DNA of 27,824 nucleotides from Priapulus caudatus (GCF_000485595.1 NW_014577119.1:381460-409283), one strand, 5' to 3'; numbered from the stretch's first letter, positions 15,001 to 26,900 are shown. The notes: generated from the letters alone by a model not told the origin. Made by a program: numbers and translations.

Positions 15001-18000
15001 GGGCATGGCTCAAGGTTTGCTGCCTGTTTTCAGTAAGATCATATATGTACACAGTATACATATATACGCAAGTGTACGTATATTATATGCTCATGGTATT
15101 GTCAGAAGCAATTGTTTGTGCTGTATCTATTAATGATCATTATGTTCACCAGCACTCATAATTCAGTTATAGTGTATACTGCATGCTTGAAGAGCTACTG
15201 TGATTGCAACCACTTTTATGAGGCGCGATGATGCGCGCACCATGGCACAATTTATGGTGCGCGGTGGAGCGCGAGCGCGATCGCGCCCCTTAAAAATGAA
15301 AGCCTGTGATTGTCTTCTTTTCTACCATTTCCTCACAGAGAGCTGTCCAAATATTTGCCACATGAGAAATCTGGGATCGTTGAAGTATGCTCTATACAAA
15401 CATTATGTAGAAGGCAGCATGACTAAAGAAAATCTTCAGGAAATGATCGAGGTACAGTGACGTTAGCGTTCATTATTCATTTTCGATTGGAGGGCGAGAC
15501 GTAGGATACTCACGTCCAACCAACAGTTAGCGATGCGTAGCCTCTGTGTGGAACTCTGACGTCTCTAATTGCACTTTGCATGCAGGAATCTGTTGGCGAG
15601 AACCCATTGCTGCATGAAGAGCTCATAACACTGCTAGTCGGGTTTGGTGACTCGGCACGCGCTGCCTGGTGGGCACGACGACTCAGAGTTCCCCACGATA
15701 CTCTTCCCTCGTCGGTTCGGCTAGCCACGAAGGAGCTGGGTGAATGGTAGGAAGCACTGTTGAGTGTAGGCAGAGACTTTGCATTGCTGATTATCAGCCC
15801 GGAGTCGTCAAGAATATATGAATAGTGGGAATTGTGGGAATGAGTATTTTTCACTGTATGCAGTTTTAGATGTCTTTGGTACTAAATTGTTTGCATCCAT
15901 AATTTGTGTAACCATCACCTGAAAAATCACAAGTGTTATGAATTGGAGGTTGGGGGAACCATCCAAATGAATTTCTGTTTGTGACGTGAGTTCATTTTCT
16001 CGACCTTGCTATGTAATTTTATCTTAACGGAAGGCATCACAACGTATCGCTCACGTACACTCGCAATGTCACTCCCTCTGATGCTCGTGTCGATGCCCCG
16101 CAGGTGTGACGGTGCAGACGATGACGGCGCGGCGCGGGATGCGACGGACACGCGCTACCTGCAGCTGAAGCTGTCACTGGAGAGCGTCTACTACATCGAC
16201 ACAGTCGAGCAGCTGCGGCAGGCCGTCGAGTTTCTGTCGCAGCACGCCACTGTCGTCGGTCTCGATGCCGAATGGAAGCCCTCGATTGGCACAAAGAAGG
16301 AACGGTGAGGCTACGCGAACGCGTGTGTGCGATGAGGCTGCATGCATCATCACGTCTCCATTTTCATCCTCGAGTGTCTGCTCTGCGAGCTGCGCTAATT
16401 AACGAATTAATTAATAATTAATTGAAAATCAACTATATTAATTACCTAATTAAGCGAACTGATTAAATCAATTAATTAATACCCACCTAATTAGTTGAGC
16501 TGGTAATTGAATTATGATGGTATACCTAAGGAGCTGTGGATAGGAAACTTTCTTTCCTGGAGTGTTTAGTAATCTCTGCCAGTGCTACCTAGATTGTGTG
16601 AAATTGTTTTTGTTGTGTTGCTCTGTCTGTATTCTCTATTTATCATCACAGGATGTCACTGCTGCAGATTGCTACCAGAGATAAGTGTTTTCTGCTAGAT
16701 CTAGTGGCACTGCCAGACACAACGACGGATAGCGATTGGGAAGACTTTGTAAAACGAATATTTTGCAATGAGAAAATATTGAAGTTGGGTACGTATTCAT
16801 GGCAAGAAGTTCTTATTGTGCTTTCTTGCGCACTGTTTACCTGTCTCTCTCCTGCTACTGATCAAGAACAATGTAGAATATTTGCATTAATTACCAATCA
16901 ACTATCTAATTGAATAAGTAACATAAGTAATAGTCTGCATCGTCATGTCGTTATCAACGATGGGTTCCATGGATTCATTGATCTTCACAGTTTCCTGCAA
17001 GTTAATTTCACATCTATAGCATTAATTTAAAGTTACACGGTGTTCATGTTTTGAATTTCTAACTTGGTGGGTTAAGTTTGTTATTAATCTACTATGTTGT
17101 ATATGTCGTTATCACTGGGAAAACTTTGTATCAATCTTACGTCTGCTCCACAGGTTTCGCTTTCGACACAGACCTGAGCATGCTGAGCAAATCCTTTCCA
17201 TCTACCAAGGAGCATCTGATGGGGATGAGACGAGTAGTGGACATATTTACACTCAACAATGAGGTGCGATATGGCAGTGTGTGGGATGTCTCGCCTCCTT
17301 CTCTCCACCATCTTGGCTCATTCGAACATGGCTACATGCTATGGTGTGACCACTTAATTCAGTAAAATTAAAATGAGTCGTAAAACGCAAGAGTTGACCG
17401 GTGTTAACTTGTTGTAGCTGTTGCACCGGGCATGGTTAGCTGACCAGTCGCTGACCAGTTTTTCAGCCTAACGAGCCGTCGCATGTCAGTAGCTAATTAG
17501 CGTCCAGCATGGCTAGCTGACCGTCGTCTAGCATCATTACTCATAATATTAATAAATTAAATTAAAAAATAAATAATTAACAAAATAATTATAACATGTT
17601 TTCCCAGCTAAAAAAGGCCTGCCCTGACCTGCATGTGAATTCACACACGCCTGCTGGCGACGGGGTGTCGGTGCAGTACCGGGGCCTGAGCGAGCTTGTC
17701 TACCAGTGCCTGGGGCGCCCTCTAGATAAGCGTGAGCAGTACTCGAACTGGGAGCGGCGGCCGCTTCGCAAGTCGCAGCTCGTCTATGCAGGTACGCACG
17801 ACTCTGGGACTCGTTGTCAGAAACAAAATTAGTCTTAACATTAGTCTTAACATTAACTTCCACTCGTAAACAGTTGACAGAAACATCACAAAGTTACGAG
17901 AATGAAAAATCCTCGCAAATATCCTCTTAACATTACGAGAGCCCAGACCCTCTCGTAACTTTAATATTAAGATAAAAATAACAACACATTTACACTAAGA

Positions 18001-21000
18001 ATTACAATTATTAAAGTTTCTGTCAACGGGCCGGGCCCCTGGTCGCTCTCGCTGACGTCACCTGAGGAGGAGTGGTGGTCCAGCGGATGGCATGCTTGGC
18101 CTCGGGCTGCGAAGTCCGTGTATCGAATCCATCCATGATTAGGACAACATCTTACTTCTGTTGTGATCACGTGTGAGGGACTTTTTCGCCGTGTGCTTCA
18201 GTTGGCACCAGCTGTAGAGATGGATTCAGAGTGAGATAGCTCCGTGGGGACAAACCTGGCTTGAACACAGATGGCTTGAATTCTGGTTCAGTCCAGTCGC
18301 CACTAGCTCCTGTGTGTCTCTGAGCTGGTTGCTTTGCTAGCATGTCCTAATGTCAGAGATAGTATGTACCCTGTAGCAAGTAATGTTCATGGAAAATACG
18401 AGTTCATCGCTCGTTAAAAGAGGATAATTATTCAGCGAGCGTTTACCGAGTATAAAACTGCCTCTTTTTGCCGACACTGTACAGTGCTCGACGCGTGCTG
18501 CCTCCTGGAGGTGTACGACGTGCTCATTGCGAGGGCCCAGCAGCGCAACCTTGATGTTGACCTTGAGCCGGCCATCTCGAGCGGGTGGGCGACGAAGCGC
18601 ACGAAGATAGAGAAGAATCAGGCCAAGTTGAAGGAATATGGAAGCATTCCCAAGGTAGGTCGAAGATGTCAATAATGCGAGAGGGTCATCGCAAAACGTT
18701 TTTGTTCTAAACACTGCACCGTTTTCCTCTATAAACCAGCCCTGTTTTCCCATATAAACATGCACCATTTTGCCTTAGTTAACTTGTGCCATCTCCCCAT
18801 ATAATCTTACACCATTTTGTTTGGATTGTTACGCTTGACTGCGACCCAGCAGAGGAAACGTCATCATGATCACGAACTGGCCAAAAAATAGTCTAAGCCT
18901 CCTCACCATTGCACATGCTTACTCTACACATGCTCACTCTACACGTGCTCACTACACATGCTCACTCTACACGTGCTCACTCTACACATGCTCACTCTAC
19001 ACGTGCTCAGCTCTACACGCTGCTCACTACTCCACTGCTCACTTTACACATGCTCACTCTACACATGCTCACCCTACACATGCTCACCCTACACGTGCTC
19101 ACTCTACACATGCTCACTCTACACGTGCTCACTCTACACATGCTCACTTTACACATGCTCACTTTACACATGCTCACTCTACACATGCTCACCCTACACG
19201 TGCTTACTCTACACGTGCTCACTCTACACGTGCTTACTCTACACGTGCTCACCCTACACATGCTCACTCTACACATGCTCACTCTACACATGCTCACTCT
19301 ACACATGCTCACCCTACACACGCTCACTCTACACATGCTCACTCTACACATGCTTACTCTACACATGCTTACTCTACACATGCTCACTCTACACATGCTT
19401 ACTCTACACATGCTTACTCTACACATGCTTACTCTACACATGCTCACCCTACACATGCTCACTCTACACATGCTTACTCTACACATGCTTACTCTACACA
19501 TGCTTACTCTACACGTGCTTACTCTACACGTGCTCACTCTACACATGCTCACTCTACACATGCTTACTCTACACATGCTCACTCTACACGTGCTCACTCT
19601 ACACATGCTCACTCTACACATGCTTACTCTACACATGCTCACTCTACACATGCTTACTCTACACATGCTCACTCTACACGTGCTCACTCTACACACGCTC
19701 ACTCTACACGTGCTCACTCTACACACGCTCACTCTACACATGCTCACCCTACACATGCTAACTCTACACATGCTGACTACACGTGCTCACTCTACACGTG
19801 CTCACTCTACACGTGCTCACTCTACACGTGCTCACTCTACACGTGCTCACTCTACACGTGCTCACTCTACACGTGCTTACTCTACACATCCTCACCCTAC
19901 ACGTGTTTAATTCGTCTGTCTCCATGAACAGGAGTACATGATTGCGCTGGACCCGCATCGCGCGGCGGTGCGCGCTCACGACTTCCGCGTCGTCGTCGAC
20001 ACGATGCTGCAGGGTCTCGGGCGGCAGCTGCGTCGCTGCGGCGTTGACGTGTGCATCCTCAACAACAACGACTACCACGACGTCGCTGCGAAGATAGCGC
20101 AGGCCGAGGGACGAGTCGTCCTGACGATGGGCGAGCCATACCAAAGCGTGAGTGTCGGCGCCAGAGTGCTGGCGGCGAGGCCTGTGATAGGTTAAAATTA
20201 TGATTTTGATGCGGATGCAGAGGGAATGGAATCGACGCTAGTAGTGTGTGCGGGTATTTGATCGGTAGAAAGCATGTTGTTGTTGTTGCCATGCATACTG
20301 ACTCGCCTGTTATAATTTGGCAAAATTCTGGGGTGTTTTTATTTTCATGTTCTACATTTATTTTTCATCACTTTAATCTTATTTTTTATTTACTCATGCT
20401 GTACATATTATTCGCGTGTGCGTAGTGGTGAAGTAATTCTCGCAAATGAACATTTACTGATGCGCAATCATTCCTACATTTCTGTGCAGCTGAGGAATCA
20501 CGTCGGGGAGGGCATGTGCATGAGCGTTACCCCAGGGCCACTGCAGGAGCAGGTGGTGCAGGTGCTGAGACAGTACAACGTCACACTAACGCCCGAAGAC
20601 ATCTTCAGCCGCTGTCAGGTAAGCCGGTTTCTCTCCTGCACTGCTCCTGTAACCTCTTGGTTCGACGAATTTAGTGATATATTTTAGCAGTGTTCCTGTA
20701 CTAAGATCTTGAGAGCAGTATGTATCTACATCAGAAAGCTGTCAGCAGTCAGTAGTTTCTGCATGAACAAGCTGTTATCTATTACTATTGCTGCAAACAT
20801 GTATATAATAGTGTGTATGTGCGGCATGTGTGCATGCGTACGTGCATGTGTCTGTGTTTGTGTGCGTGCGTGCGTGCCTCGGCGCGCATGTGTGTGCGTG
20901 TGTGCTCATGGGTATTTCTAATAAACTTCTGCGAAATGCTGAAGGCTACTGTTTGCAGTAGTGTCGTGAGAGTGGCCGCTATACGATATGCTATTCATAT

Positions 21001-21533
21001 TCCGACCCGTCATCTCCCTCCACCTCCTGCTAGCGTCCTACCGAAGGTGTTTCTTTTGCACCCGCCAGGTGTGCAACGGAGGCGAGTACGTGCACATCCC
21101 CGGTGACGTGATGCGGAGGCTGTGGCAGCGGAAGATGCAGCTGCTGGCTGCTGGCGAGCACGCGGCTAACGAGGAGCCCGAGTACACCGGCAAGTTCGCG
21201 CGGAAGCTGCGTCGCGCCGTTCACGTGAACACACACGACGGCGACCGTGCAGACGACGTCGGTCGGCACGGCGACGACCGCGGCGCGGCAGTGGAGGATG
21301 GCGGCGAGGCGTCTGGCGGCAGCATGATGGCGCTCGACGGACACACGATCGACTGTGACGCGGTGACCGTTAACGGAGCCGTGTCGCTGAAGGTCGCCGC
21401 TGTGCCACAGGGCATCGTCGACAAGGTGGGACTGTTTGATTGCTGCGTGACGTGTGGTAAGGTCTACTGGGACGGCAGCCATTTTGGAAAGGTGTGTGCG
21501 CAATTTGCGGACGCGCTCGAATTGACAAAGTAG
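12079..21533 (+). CDS. EXD3: EXD3 (exonuclease mut-7 homologue), complete 15-exon gene
   Basis: Predicted 3'-5' exonuclease with a C-terminal Mut7-C RNase domain; the C. elegans relative MUT-7 acts in RNA silencing and transposon control. Exons: 12079-12187, 12463-12851, 13103-13366, 13717-13856, 14040-14143, 15339-15451, 15586-15746, 16104-16304, 16652-16788, 17154-17263, 17608-17791, 18485-18654, 19932-20147, 20490-20618, 21069-21533. All introns are GT-AG, phases join, and the sum is 2,892 nt (963 residues; human about 876). Residues 1-425 are the helical N-terminal part. DEDDy motifs: exo I VVGLDAEW (D481, E483); exo II GFAFDTDL (D546); exo III Y636-AVL-D640. Other landmarks are SLLQIA and LSNWDRRPL-like YSNWERRPLRK. 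Mut7-C follows from about 711: FRVVVDTMLQGLGRQLRRCG, with D717 likely catalytic. A zinc-ribbon pattern is split over exons 14-15 (C808xxC811, C935xxC938), and the end is GKVYWDGSHFGKV. No active-site residue is missing. Start: ATGGCGGAT after an upstream stop. Confidence 0.93.
14758..14799. repeat. perfect 16-bp hairpin in EXD3 intron 5
   Basis: TCAGGAGTCTATCAAT (14758-14773) is exactly complementary to 14784-14799, with a 10-base loop. No T-run follows, so it is not a Pol III terminator. It could be a tiny MITE remnant or an RNA stem in the intron. Confidence 0.85.
15221..15290. repeat. GC-rich nested inverted repeat
   Basis: An inner perfect stem CGCGCACCAT/ATGGTGCGCG (15234-15243 with 15254-15263) lies inside an outer pair GGCGCGAT/ATCGCGCC (15222-15229 with 15280-15287). 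It stands out from AT-rich intron 5 and is rich in CG dinucleotides. It lies about 50 bases before the exon 6 acceptor. Confidence 0.75.
16395..16500. repeat. ATTAATTA-rich low-complexity stretch in EXD3 intron 8
   Basis: Irregular repetition of TTAATTAA-type words, many of them self-complementary. No regular unit length is seen. The rest of intron 8 (16305-16651) shows nothing else. Confidence 0.7.
17873..18027. mobile_element. small MITE-like nested inverted repeat in EXD3 intron 11
   Basis: Outer perfect 12-bp inverted repeats GTTGACAGAAAC (17873-17884 with 18016-18027) enclose inner perfect 12-bp inverted repeats AAAGTTACGAGA (17890-17901 with 17951-17962). Length is 155 bp, it is AT-rich and has no coding capacity. 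No target duplication was recognised, so transposition is inferred from structure only. Confidence 0.55.
18066..18137 (+). mobile_element. tRNA-derived SINE head in EXD3 intron 11
   Basis: A good box A (TGGTCCAGCGGATGG, 18076-18090) and a box B-like GTATCGAATCC (18120-18130) are spaced as in a tRNA gene, but the arms do not fold into a full cloverleaf. The non-tRNA body probably continues into 18138-18430, whose end I cannot place. The sequence differs from the tRNA-like head at 7738-7812, so these are two families or very old copies. Confidence 0.5.
18912..19905. repeat. 15-bp minisatellite, about 66 copies, in EXD3 intron 12
   Basis: Tandem units of the form CTCTACACATGCTCA with a few recurrent variants: ACATG or ACGTG, CTCA or CTTA, and CTCTAC, CCCTAC or TTTAC. 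The left edge (18912-19040) is irregular, with shortened units. Because 15 is a multiple of three and no frame of the unit holds a stop, three plus-strand frames and one minus-strand frame stay open for 250-350 codons. These are artefacts: the array lies between the exon 12 donor (18655) and the exon 13 acceptor (19931). Almost every unit carries a CACATG or CACGTG hexamer, i.e. an E-box (CANNTG). Confidence 0.95.
20813..20910. repeat. GT/GCGT-rich microsatellite in EXD3 intron 14
   Basis: Imperfect GTGT, GCGTGCGT and GCATGTGT runs. The rest of intron 14 (20619-21068) has no recognisable feature. Confidence 0.75.
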
Positions 21534-21558
21534 GTGCGCTGCAGCAGTGACTGTAACA

Positions 21559-21564
21559 ATTAAA
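21559..21564 (+). terminator. possible polyadenylation signal ATTAAA for EXD3 (canonical AATAAA at 21925-21930)
   Basis: ATTAAA lies 26 bases after the EXD3 stop, and a canonical AATAAA is found at 21925-21930. Which is used cannot be told; the second would give a 3' untranslated region of about 400 bases. Confidence 0.35.
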
Positions 21565-21930
21565 CAAATTTATCAAATTATTTCAAATTCGTGATGGCTG
21601 TTGGTAGTTCCTACACTGTATTGTAATGTGGCGCACTATGTCGTAAATACTGCAAGGTGCAATATCTTGCTTTCCTACAATTGTGCACTTTTCTTTGCCC
21701 ATTTTTATTAGCTGTGTTGTACCTGATATTGCTCGTGATTATGTGTCTAGTTAGGAATTATATATCTGAATTCCAAAAGTTAAACAACACTCTTTTGATT
21801 CTCAGCATCAGAATTATGCACCCTGTCTGATGCATACCAGGTTTTAGTGTTCATTATCAATGACAAAAACTAAAAGCCTGAAAGCCTTTGCTTGCACTGC
21901 TCTTTATGATGATCAAGAAACTTTAATAAA

Positions 21931-23440
21931 CATAATAATGTGTTTAATATAGCTTCTTGGTGCTGACGACGGAAGTTATGGTATAAAGGTTTTCGCTTTC
22001 CTTGTTTTTTTAATAACAGCTTATCGTTTTGTCTACAATTAAAATATTAAAGGATTGCAATAATTTAGCTATGTATGAAATTATTGGTTATTTATGCTAC
22101 GATAGTTTTTGCATCGAATAATAGATTCTTTATCTGTGAAATCAGGAGATATCACAACCTCTGTGTTGCAAATAAGCGCAATTCACAGGTTATCACTGTA
22201 GGGGGCAGCACAATGTCAAACGTCCATGATCTTGTTAATTTCGAATATTTGTTTATTTTGTTTATTTTTTAAATCTGCTTAATCAATTTTATTGGATATG
22301 TCACCCAATTAAACCATGATTTACGGGGAGTAGTGCTTAATATCACATCAGTGTTTTTATCGCTGACAAAACTACCTAAAATCGTAGTCTATTATAATTT
22401 CTGCCTATCACCATGTATTTCAGTTAAATCGGGCATCATTTATACGCTACATTATTATTACTATGCAATATGTTTATGTTTACAAGCGTTGGTGTTGATA
22501 ATACTCCTGGTGTGACCTGGATGGAAAGGTGTGGGTTGAGATGACGTATAATGTTCCTGTATTATGTATATGCGGGTAATAGTAATTTTTGTCTTGTTCC
22601 ATTGTTTCCGGGAAGTTTTACCTGTGTTTTCTAAGAGAACCTGAATTATTTCATGTTTTTTTAATATTCAAACTCCGATAGTCATATGTGTAACGTAAAT
22701 ATATACTGTGCATAATTCTGTGCGTATACTGTGCAGTGTTCTGCTGCGTAATAAATATGGGCCAGGTTCAGTGTCTGCGATGGAGAGTTAATGAAATTGA
22801 CCCTACCCAAACTTATTGCTGACTACCAACTACTGACCTACTCTGCAACTCGTGATTATTGCAATCAAAAGGTTTGGTGAAGGAACAGTGCAAGCAATAA
22901 GTTTTTATGCAGTATGATTATTGTTCTTCCAATTCCACGAATGCATTATTAAAATGCCTGTAACTCGTCCAGTTTTTCACAAAGTTCGCTTTCCTTATAG
23001 TGGATCCAATATTCCTTCCGTGTTCTCAGTACAGTCGGGAATAATATTAGTTTGGTATCATTTTATTTACTATAGAATAATTATGTGTTTTACCAAGTGA
23101 TTTTGTTTTATGTAATTTTGAAAGAGACTAATTATGGCGAATAGAATCAACTTTAAAAATAGCAGATAGAAGGTAACATGCGGTTATCTGGTTTAATGAA
23201 GTTGGGCTTAGTATGTGCGAGGTGAGACGAAGATATCAAAATAACATTTTACGTGTTGTCTAAGATTGAGGAGATCAAGCTCCAGAATGCTACATTCGTG
23301 TTATTTTTAATAAATGAATATATCTAATAGTAAACATCTTACAATTCTTTATATGAGCAGCATTATATTAGCATTTAAGTATATTTTTTAGAATAATATT
23401 TCTGTGCTGAATATTAGTATTATATACATGTTATAGTATT
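21931..23440. other. intergenic DNA downstream of EXD3
   Basis: AT-rich sequence without a convincing gene, long inverted repeat or tandem array. The open frames are about 60 codons and have no family likeness. Confidence 0.55.

Positions 23441-23525
<85 letters not shown>
23441..23525. repeat. compound microsatellite (GCAC)n-(AC)n
   Basis: A block of GCAC tetranucleotides changes sharply into AC dinucleotides. The minus-strand frame through it (C, V, A, R residues) is not a gene. Confidence 0.95.
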
Positions 23526-23526
<1 letters not shown>

Positions 23527-23788
23527 CGCTCTCTATAACATACACAGAGATGTAGCATGTTGCTTCTGCGAAAGTGATACGAGTGTCTGTGGTAACCAGT
23601 TAAACATACGTACATATTGCAATACGTAACCGCGTCTTGGGGCGCTAGGTATCACATGAGCGACCTCGATTTTCTTCAGTCGCCATGGCTAGTAACCATG
23701 GTTAGTCTGAAAGTACTATAGGTGAGGCTAATGAAATTACACACCGACCACGCGTCGCGCCAGGAACATGGCATGCGGTACGCCGAGC

Positions 23789-23790
<2 letters not shown>

Positions 23791-23832
<42 letters not shown>
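23791..23832. repeat. (AT)n microsatellite
   Basis: About 21 perfect AT dinucleotides, about 120 bases before the satellite array starts. Confidence 0.95.
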
Positions 23833-23834
<2 letters not shown>

Positions 23835-23952
23835 ATTAGGGGTGAATGATGACAGATGATCTGTAATTATTAAACCCTAATACCGATACATGCATACATT
23901 ATGATTACATACAAGATATTCATCCTGTTTCTTAAGCAAGGGGCAAGAAAGG

Positions 23953-26900
23953 CTTGCTGACGTGACGAGGGGTGGGACCTGAGGACGAGACGGCGGGATA
24001 TACGCTGAGGGCGGAAGAAAAGAAAGGAGGTAACGAAGGGGCGCAGAAGGCAATGGAAAATAAAACGGGAGGGGATGACAGTTTTTGCCCCCTGCAGGAT
24101 AGGGGCGCTCTCGCTAATTATAAACGCAGGTCACATATAGAAATTTATTCTGAATCTATTGCTGAGATTACCGCACTAACGAATATAAATGCGATTCTAA
24201 AAATTAGGGTCTTCGTGTTCGGTGGAGATATTGCGCATGCGCGCTAACACTCTAATGTAGTCCAAATTGTGTAGCTCGATTTGGGATATGGCAGCGGACA
24301 CGCTTACATGCAGGTATTCGTTTATTATTTAGTGGGTCTACGGATATGTTTGTTATCATATAAATCTTCTGGGCATACTGCTCTTCCTTTAAATGCATGA
24401 ATTTTTTGCGATAAATCTTCTTCTATGAGATATTGGCTTGCGCGAGCAACGTTTCCGGGCTCAGAACGGACGGGAAGAACACTGCATGATCTAGCTTGCT
24501 GGTGGGAGAGAGGGTGGACACTGAGAACAGACGGCGGAGGGGGAAGTATAGGTGAGGGCGGTAAACGAAGAAGGAGTATGCAGCGAGGGGCAATGAATAG
24601 CAGTGGGAAACGGGAGGGAATAAAAGTAAAGTTTCGCCGCCTGCAGGCTGAGAGGCGCTCTCTAATTATAAACACTCAGGTCTCACATATAAAAATTTAT
24701 TTCAGAAAATCGTATGCTGGATACCCGCATAACGATAATAAATGCATATTCATCCGTCAAAATATAGCTCCTTGTGGGGAGATAGTTTGCGCCTGGGCGA
24801 AAACCCTCTAAATAGGCCATAGTTGTGTACTACTGATTGAATATGCATGGCGGACACCCTTACATGGCAAGGTATTCGTCCTACCTCTTGAGATGAGAGT
24901 CTATGGATGCTATTTTATGCATATAAATCTAGTCTGGATACATCTCTTATTTAAATGCATCAATTTTTGCAACCTAATGTTATTCTCTCATCACGATATT
25001 GCGTTAGGGCGGGCACCTTTCAGGGGCTTAGAACGGACTGAAGCAAACTGCATATGTAGGTTGCGAACTGAGAGAGGATTGGGAGACTGCAGACAGACTA
25101 GGAGGACGACGGCAGGAAGAGAATAGCTGGGGGCGGTAGGATGAAGAATGGAGTCTGTTGTCTGGCAAGGGGCAAGAAAGACCGTGGGAAACGCGGAGTG
25201 AAGTAATAGTTTTCACCGGCTGCAGGTAGGGCGCTCCTCCTAATTATAAACGACAGTTTACAGTATAAAATTTATTTCAGAATTCTATGCTGAGATACGC
25301 CGCTAACCAATAATAAATGCGATATTCTCAGGAAAATTAGCTTTTGTGGTGAGATATTGCGCTGCGCTAACGCCTCCTAACATAGCCAAGATTGTTACTG
25401 TTGGCATAGTGCAAGCGACACTTACATGCAAGGCATTCGTCTTAGCTCATTAAGTGAGGTCTATGGATGTATCCCTGATGGGTATGTTATGAACTATAAA
25501 TCTATGCTGGGATACGCTGCTCGTTCAATTTTTAACATGCATGAATTTTTGCAAAATGTTATCTCCTTCTCAATAAATATTGCGCATGCGCGAGCACCCT
25601 TTCAGGGGCTTAGAACGGACTGAAGCAAACTGCATAATGTAGCTTGCTGAATGATAGAGGGTTGGGAGACTGAGGACAGACGGCAGGAAAGATAGCTGAG
25701 GGTGGTAGACGAAGGAGTCTATGCAAGGGACAAGAAAGACAGTGGGAAAACGGGAGGGGATGAAGTAAGAGTTTTGCACCCTGCAGGCTAGGGCGCTCTC
25801 CTAATTATAAACACAGGTTTACATATAAAAATTTATTTCAGAAATCTATGCTGAGATACCTCCTAACCATAATAAATGCATATTCATCAGAAAAAATAGC
25901 TCCTGTGGTGAGATATTGCGCATGCGCTAACCCCCTAACATAGCCAGATTGTGTACTGATTGGCATATGCAGCGGACACCTTACATGCAAGCGATTCGTC
26001 CTATTTCTTAAGTGAAGTCTACGGATGGTATGTTATCATATAAATCTATGCCGGGATACCTGCTCTTTATTTTAAATGCATAATTTTCGCAAAATATTGT
26101 TCTCATGAGATATTGCGCTTGCGCGAGCACCTTTTCCGGCGCTCAGAACGGACTGAAGCAAACTGCATAATGTAGCTTGCTGAATGAGAGAGGATTGGGA
26201 GACTGCAGGAAAGACGGCAGGGAAGATAGCTGAAGGCGGTAGACGAAGAAGGAGTATAAGCGAGGGGCTAGAATAGCAGTGGGAAAACGGGAGGAAAAAA
26301 GTAAAAGTTTTGCACCCTGCAGGCTAGGGCACTCTCCTAATTATAAACACAGGTTCACATATAAAAATTTATTTCAGAAATCTATGCTGAGATACCCGCC
26401 AACCATAATAAATGCATATTCATCAGAAAATATAGCTCCTGTGGTGAGATATTGTGCATGCGCTAACCCTCTAACATAGCCAGATTGTGTACTGATTGGC
26501 ATATGCAGCGGACACCTTACATGCAAGGTATTCGTCCTACCTCTTAAGTGAGGTCTATGGATGGTATCCTGATGGTATGTTATGATATAAATCTATGCTG
26601 GGATACCTGCTCTTCATTTTAAATGCATAATTTTTGCAAAATGTTATTCTTCTCATAAGATATTGCAAGATATTGCGCATGCGCGAGCACCCTTTCAGGG
26701 GCTTAGAACGGACTAAAGCAAACTGCATAATGTAGGTTGCTGAATGATAGAGGGTTGGGAGACTGAGGACAGACGGCAGGAAATATAGCTGGGGGCGGTA
26801 GACGAAGAAGGAGTCTATGCAAGGGGCAAGAAAGACAGTGGAAAAACGGGAAGGAATGAAGTAATAGTTTTGCACTCTGCAGGCTAGGGCGCTCTCCTAA

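Larger units (their letters stand above)
14144..15338. other. EXD3 intron 5 (1,195 bases) with two hairpins
   Basis: The gap between exons 5 and 6 has no alternative exon that I can support. It contains a perfect 16-bp-stem hairpin (14758-14799) and a compact GC-rich nested hairpin (15221-15290), both listed separately. The rest is AT-rich. Confidence 0.6.

Noticed and set aside
18912..19905. CRISPR-like regular array
   Set aside because: Units are contiguous 15-mers without unique spacers, in an animal intron; it is a minisatellite.
18866..19927. Very long open frames (250-353 codons) in three plus-strand frames and one minus-strand frame
   Set aside because: They are translations of a stop-free 15-bp tandem repeat lying wholly inside EXD3 intron 12, between a verified donor and acceptor.
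20988..21068. Extension of EXD3 exon 15 to the left along the open frame
   Set aside because: A CCCGCCAG acceptor ends at 21068 and joins in phase with exon 14 to form the CxxC pair; the upstream codons have no EXD3 likeness.
23388..23615. 75-codon cysteine/valine-rich minus-strand frame
   Set aside because: Translation of the (GCAC)n-(AC)n microsatellite.
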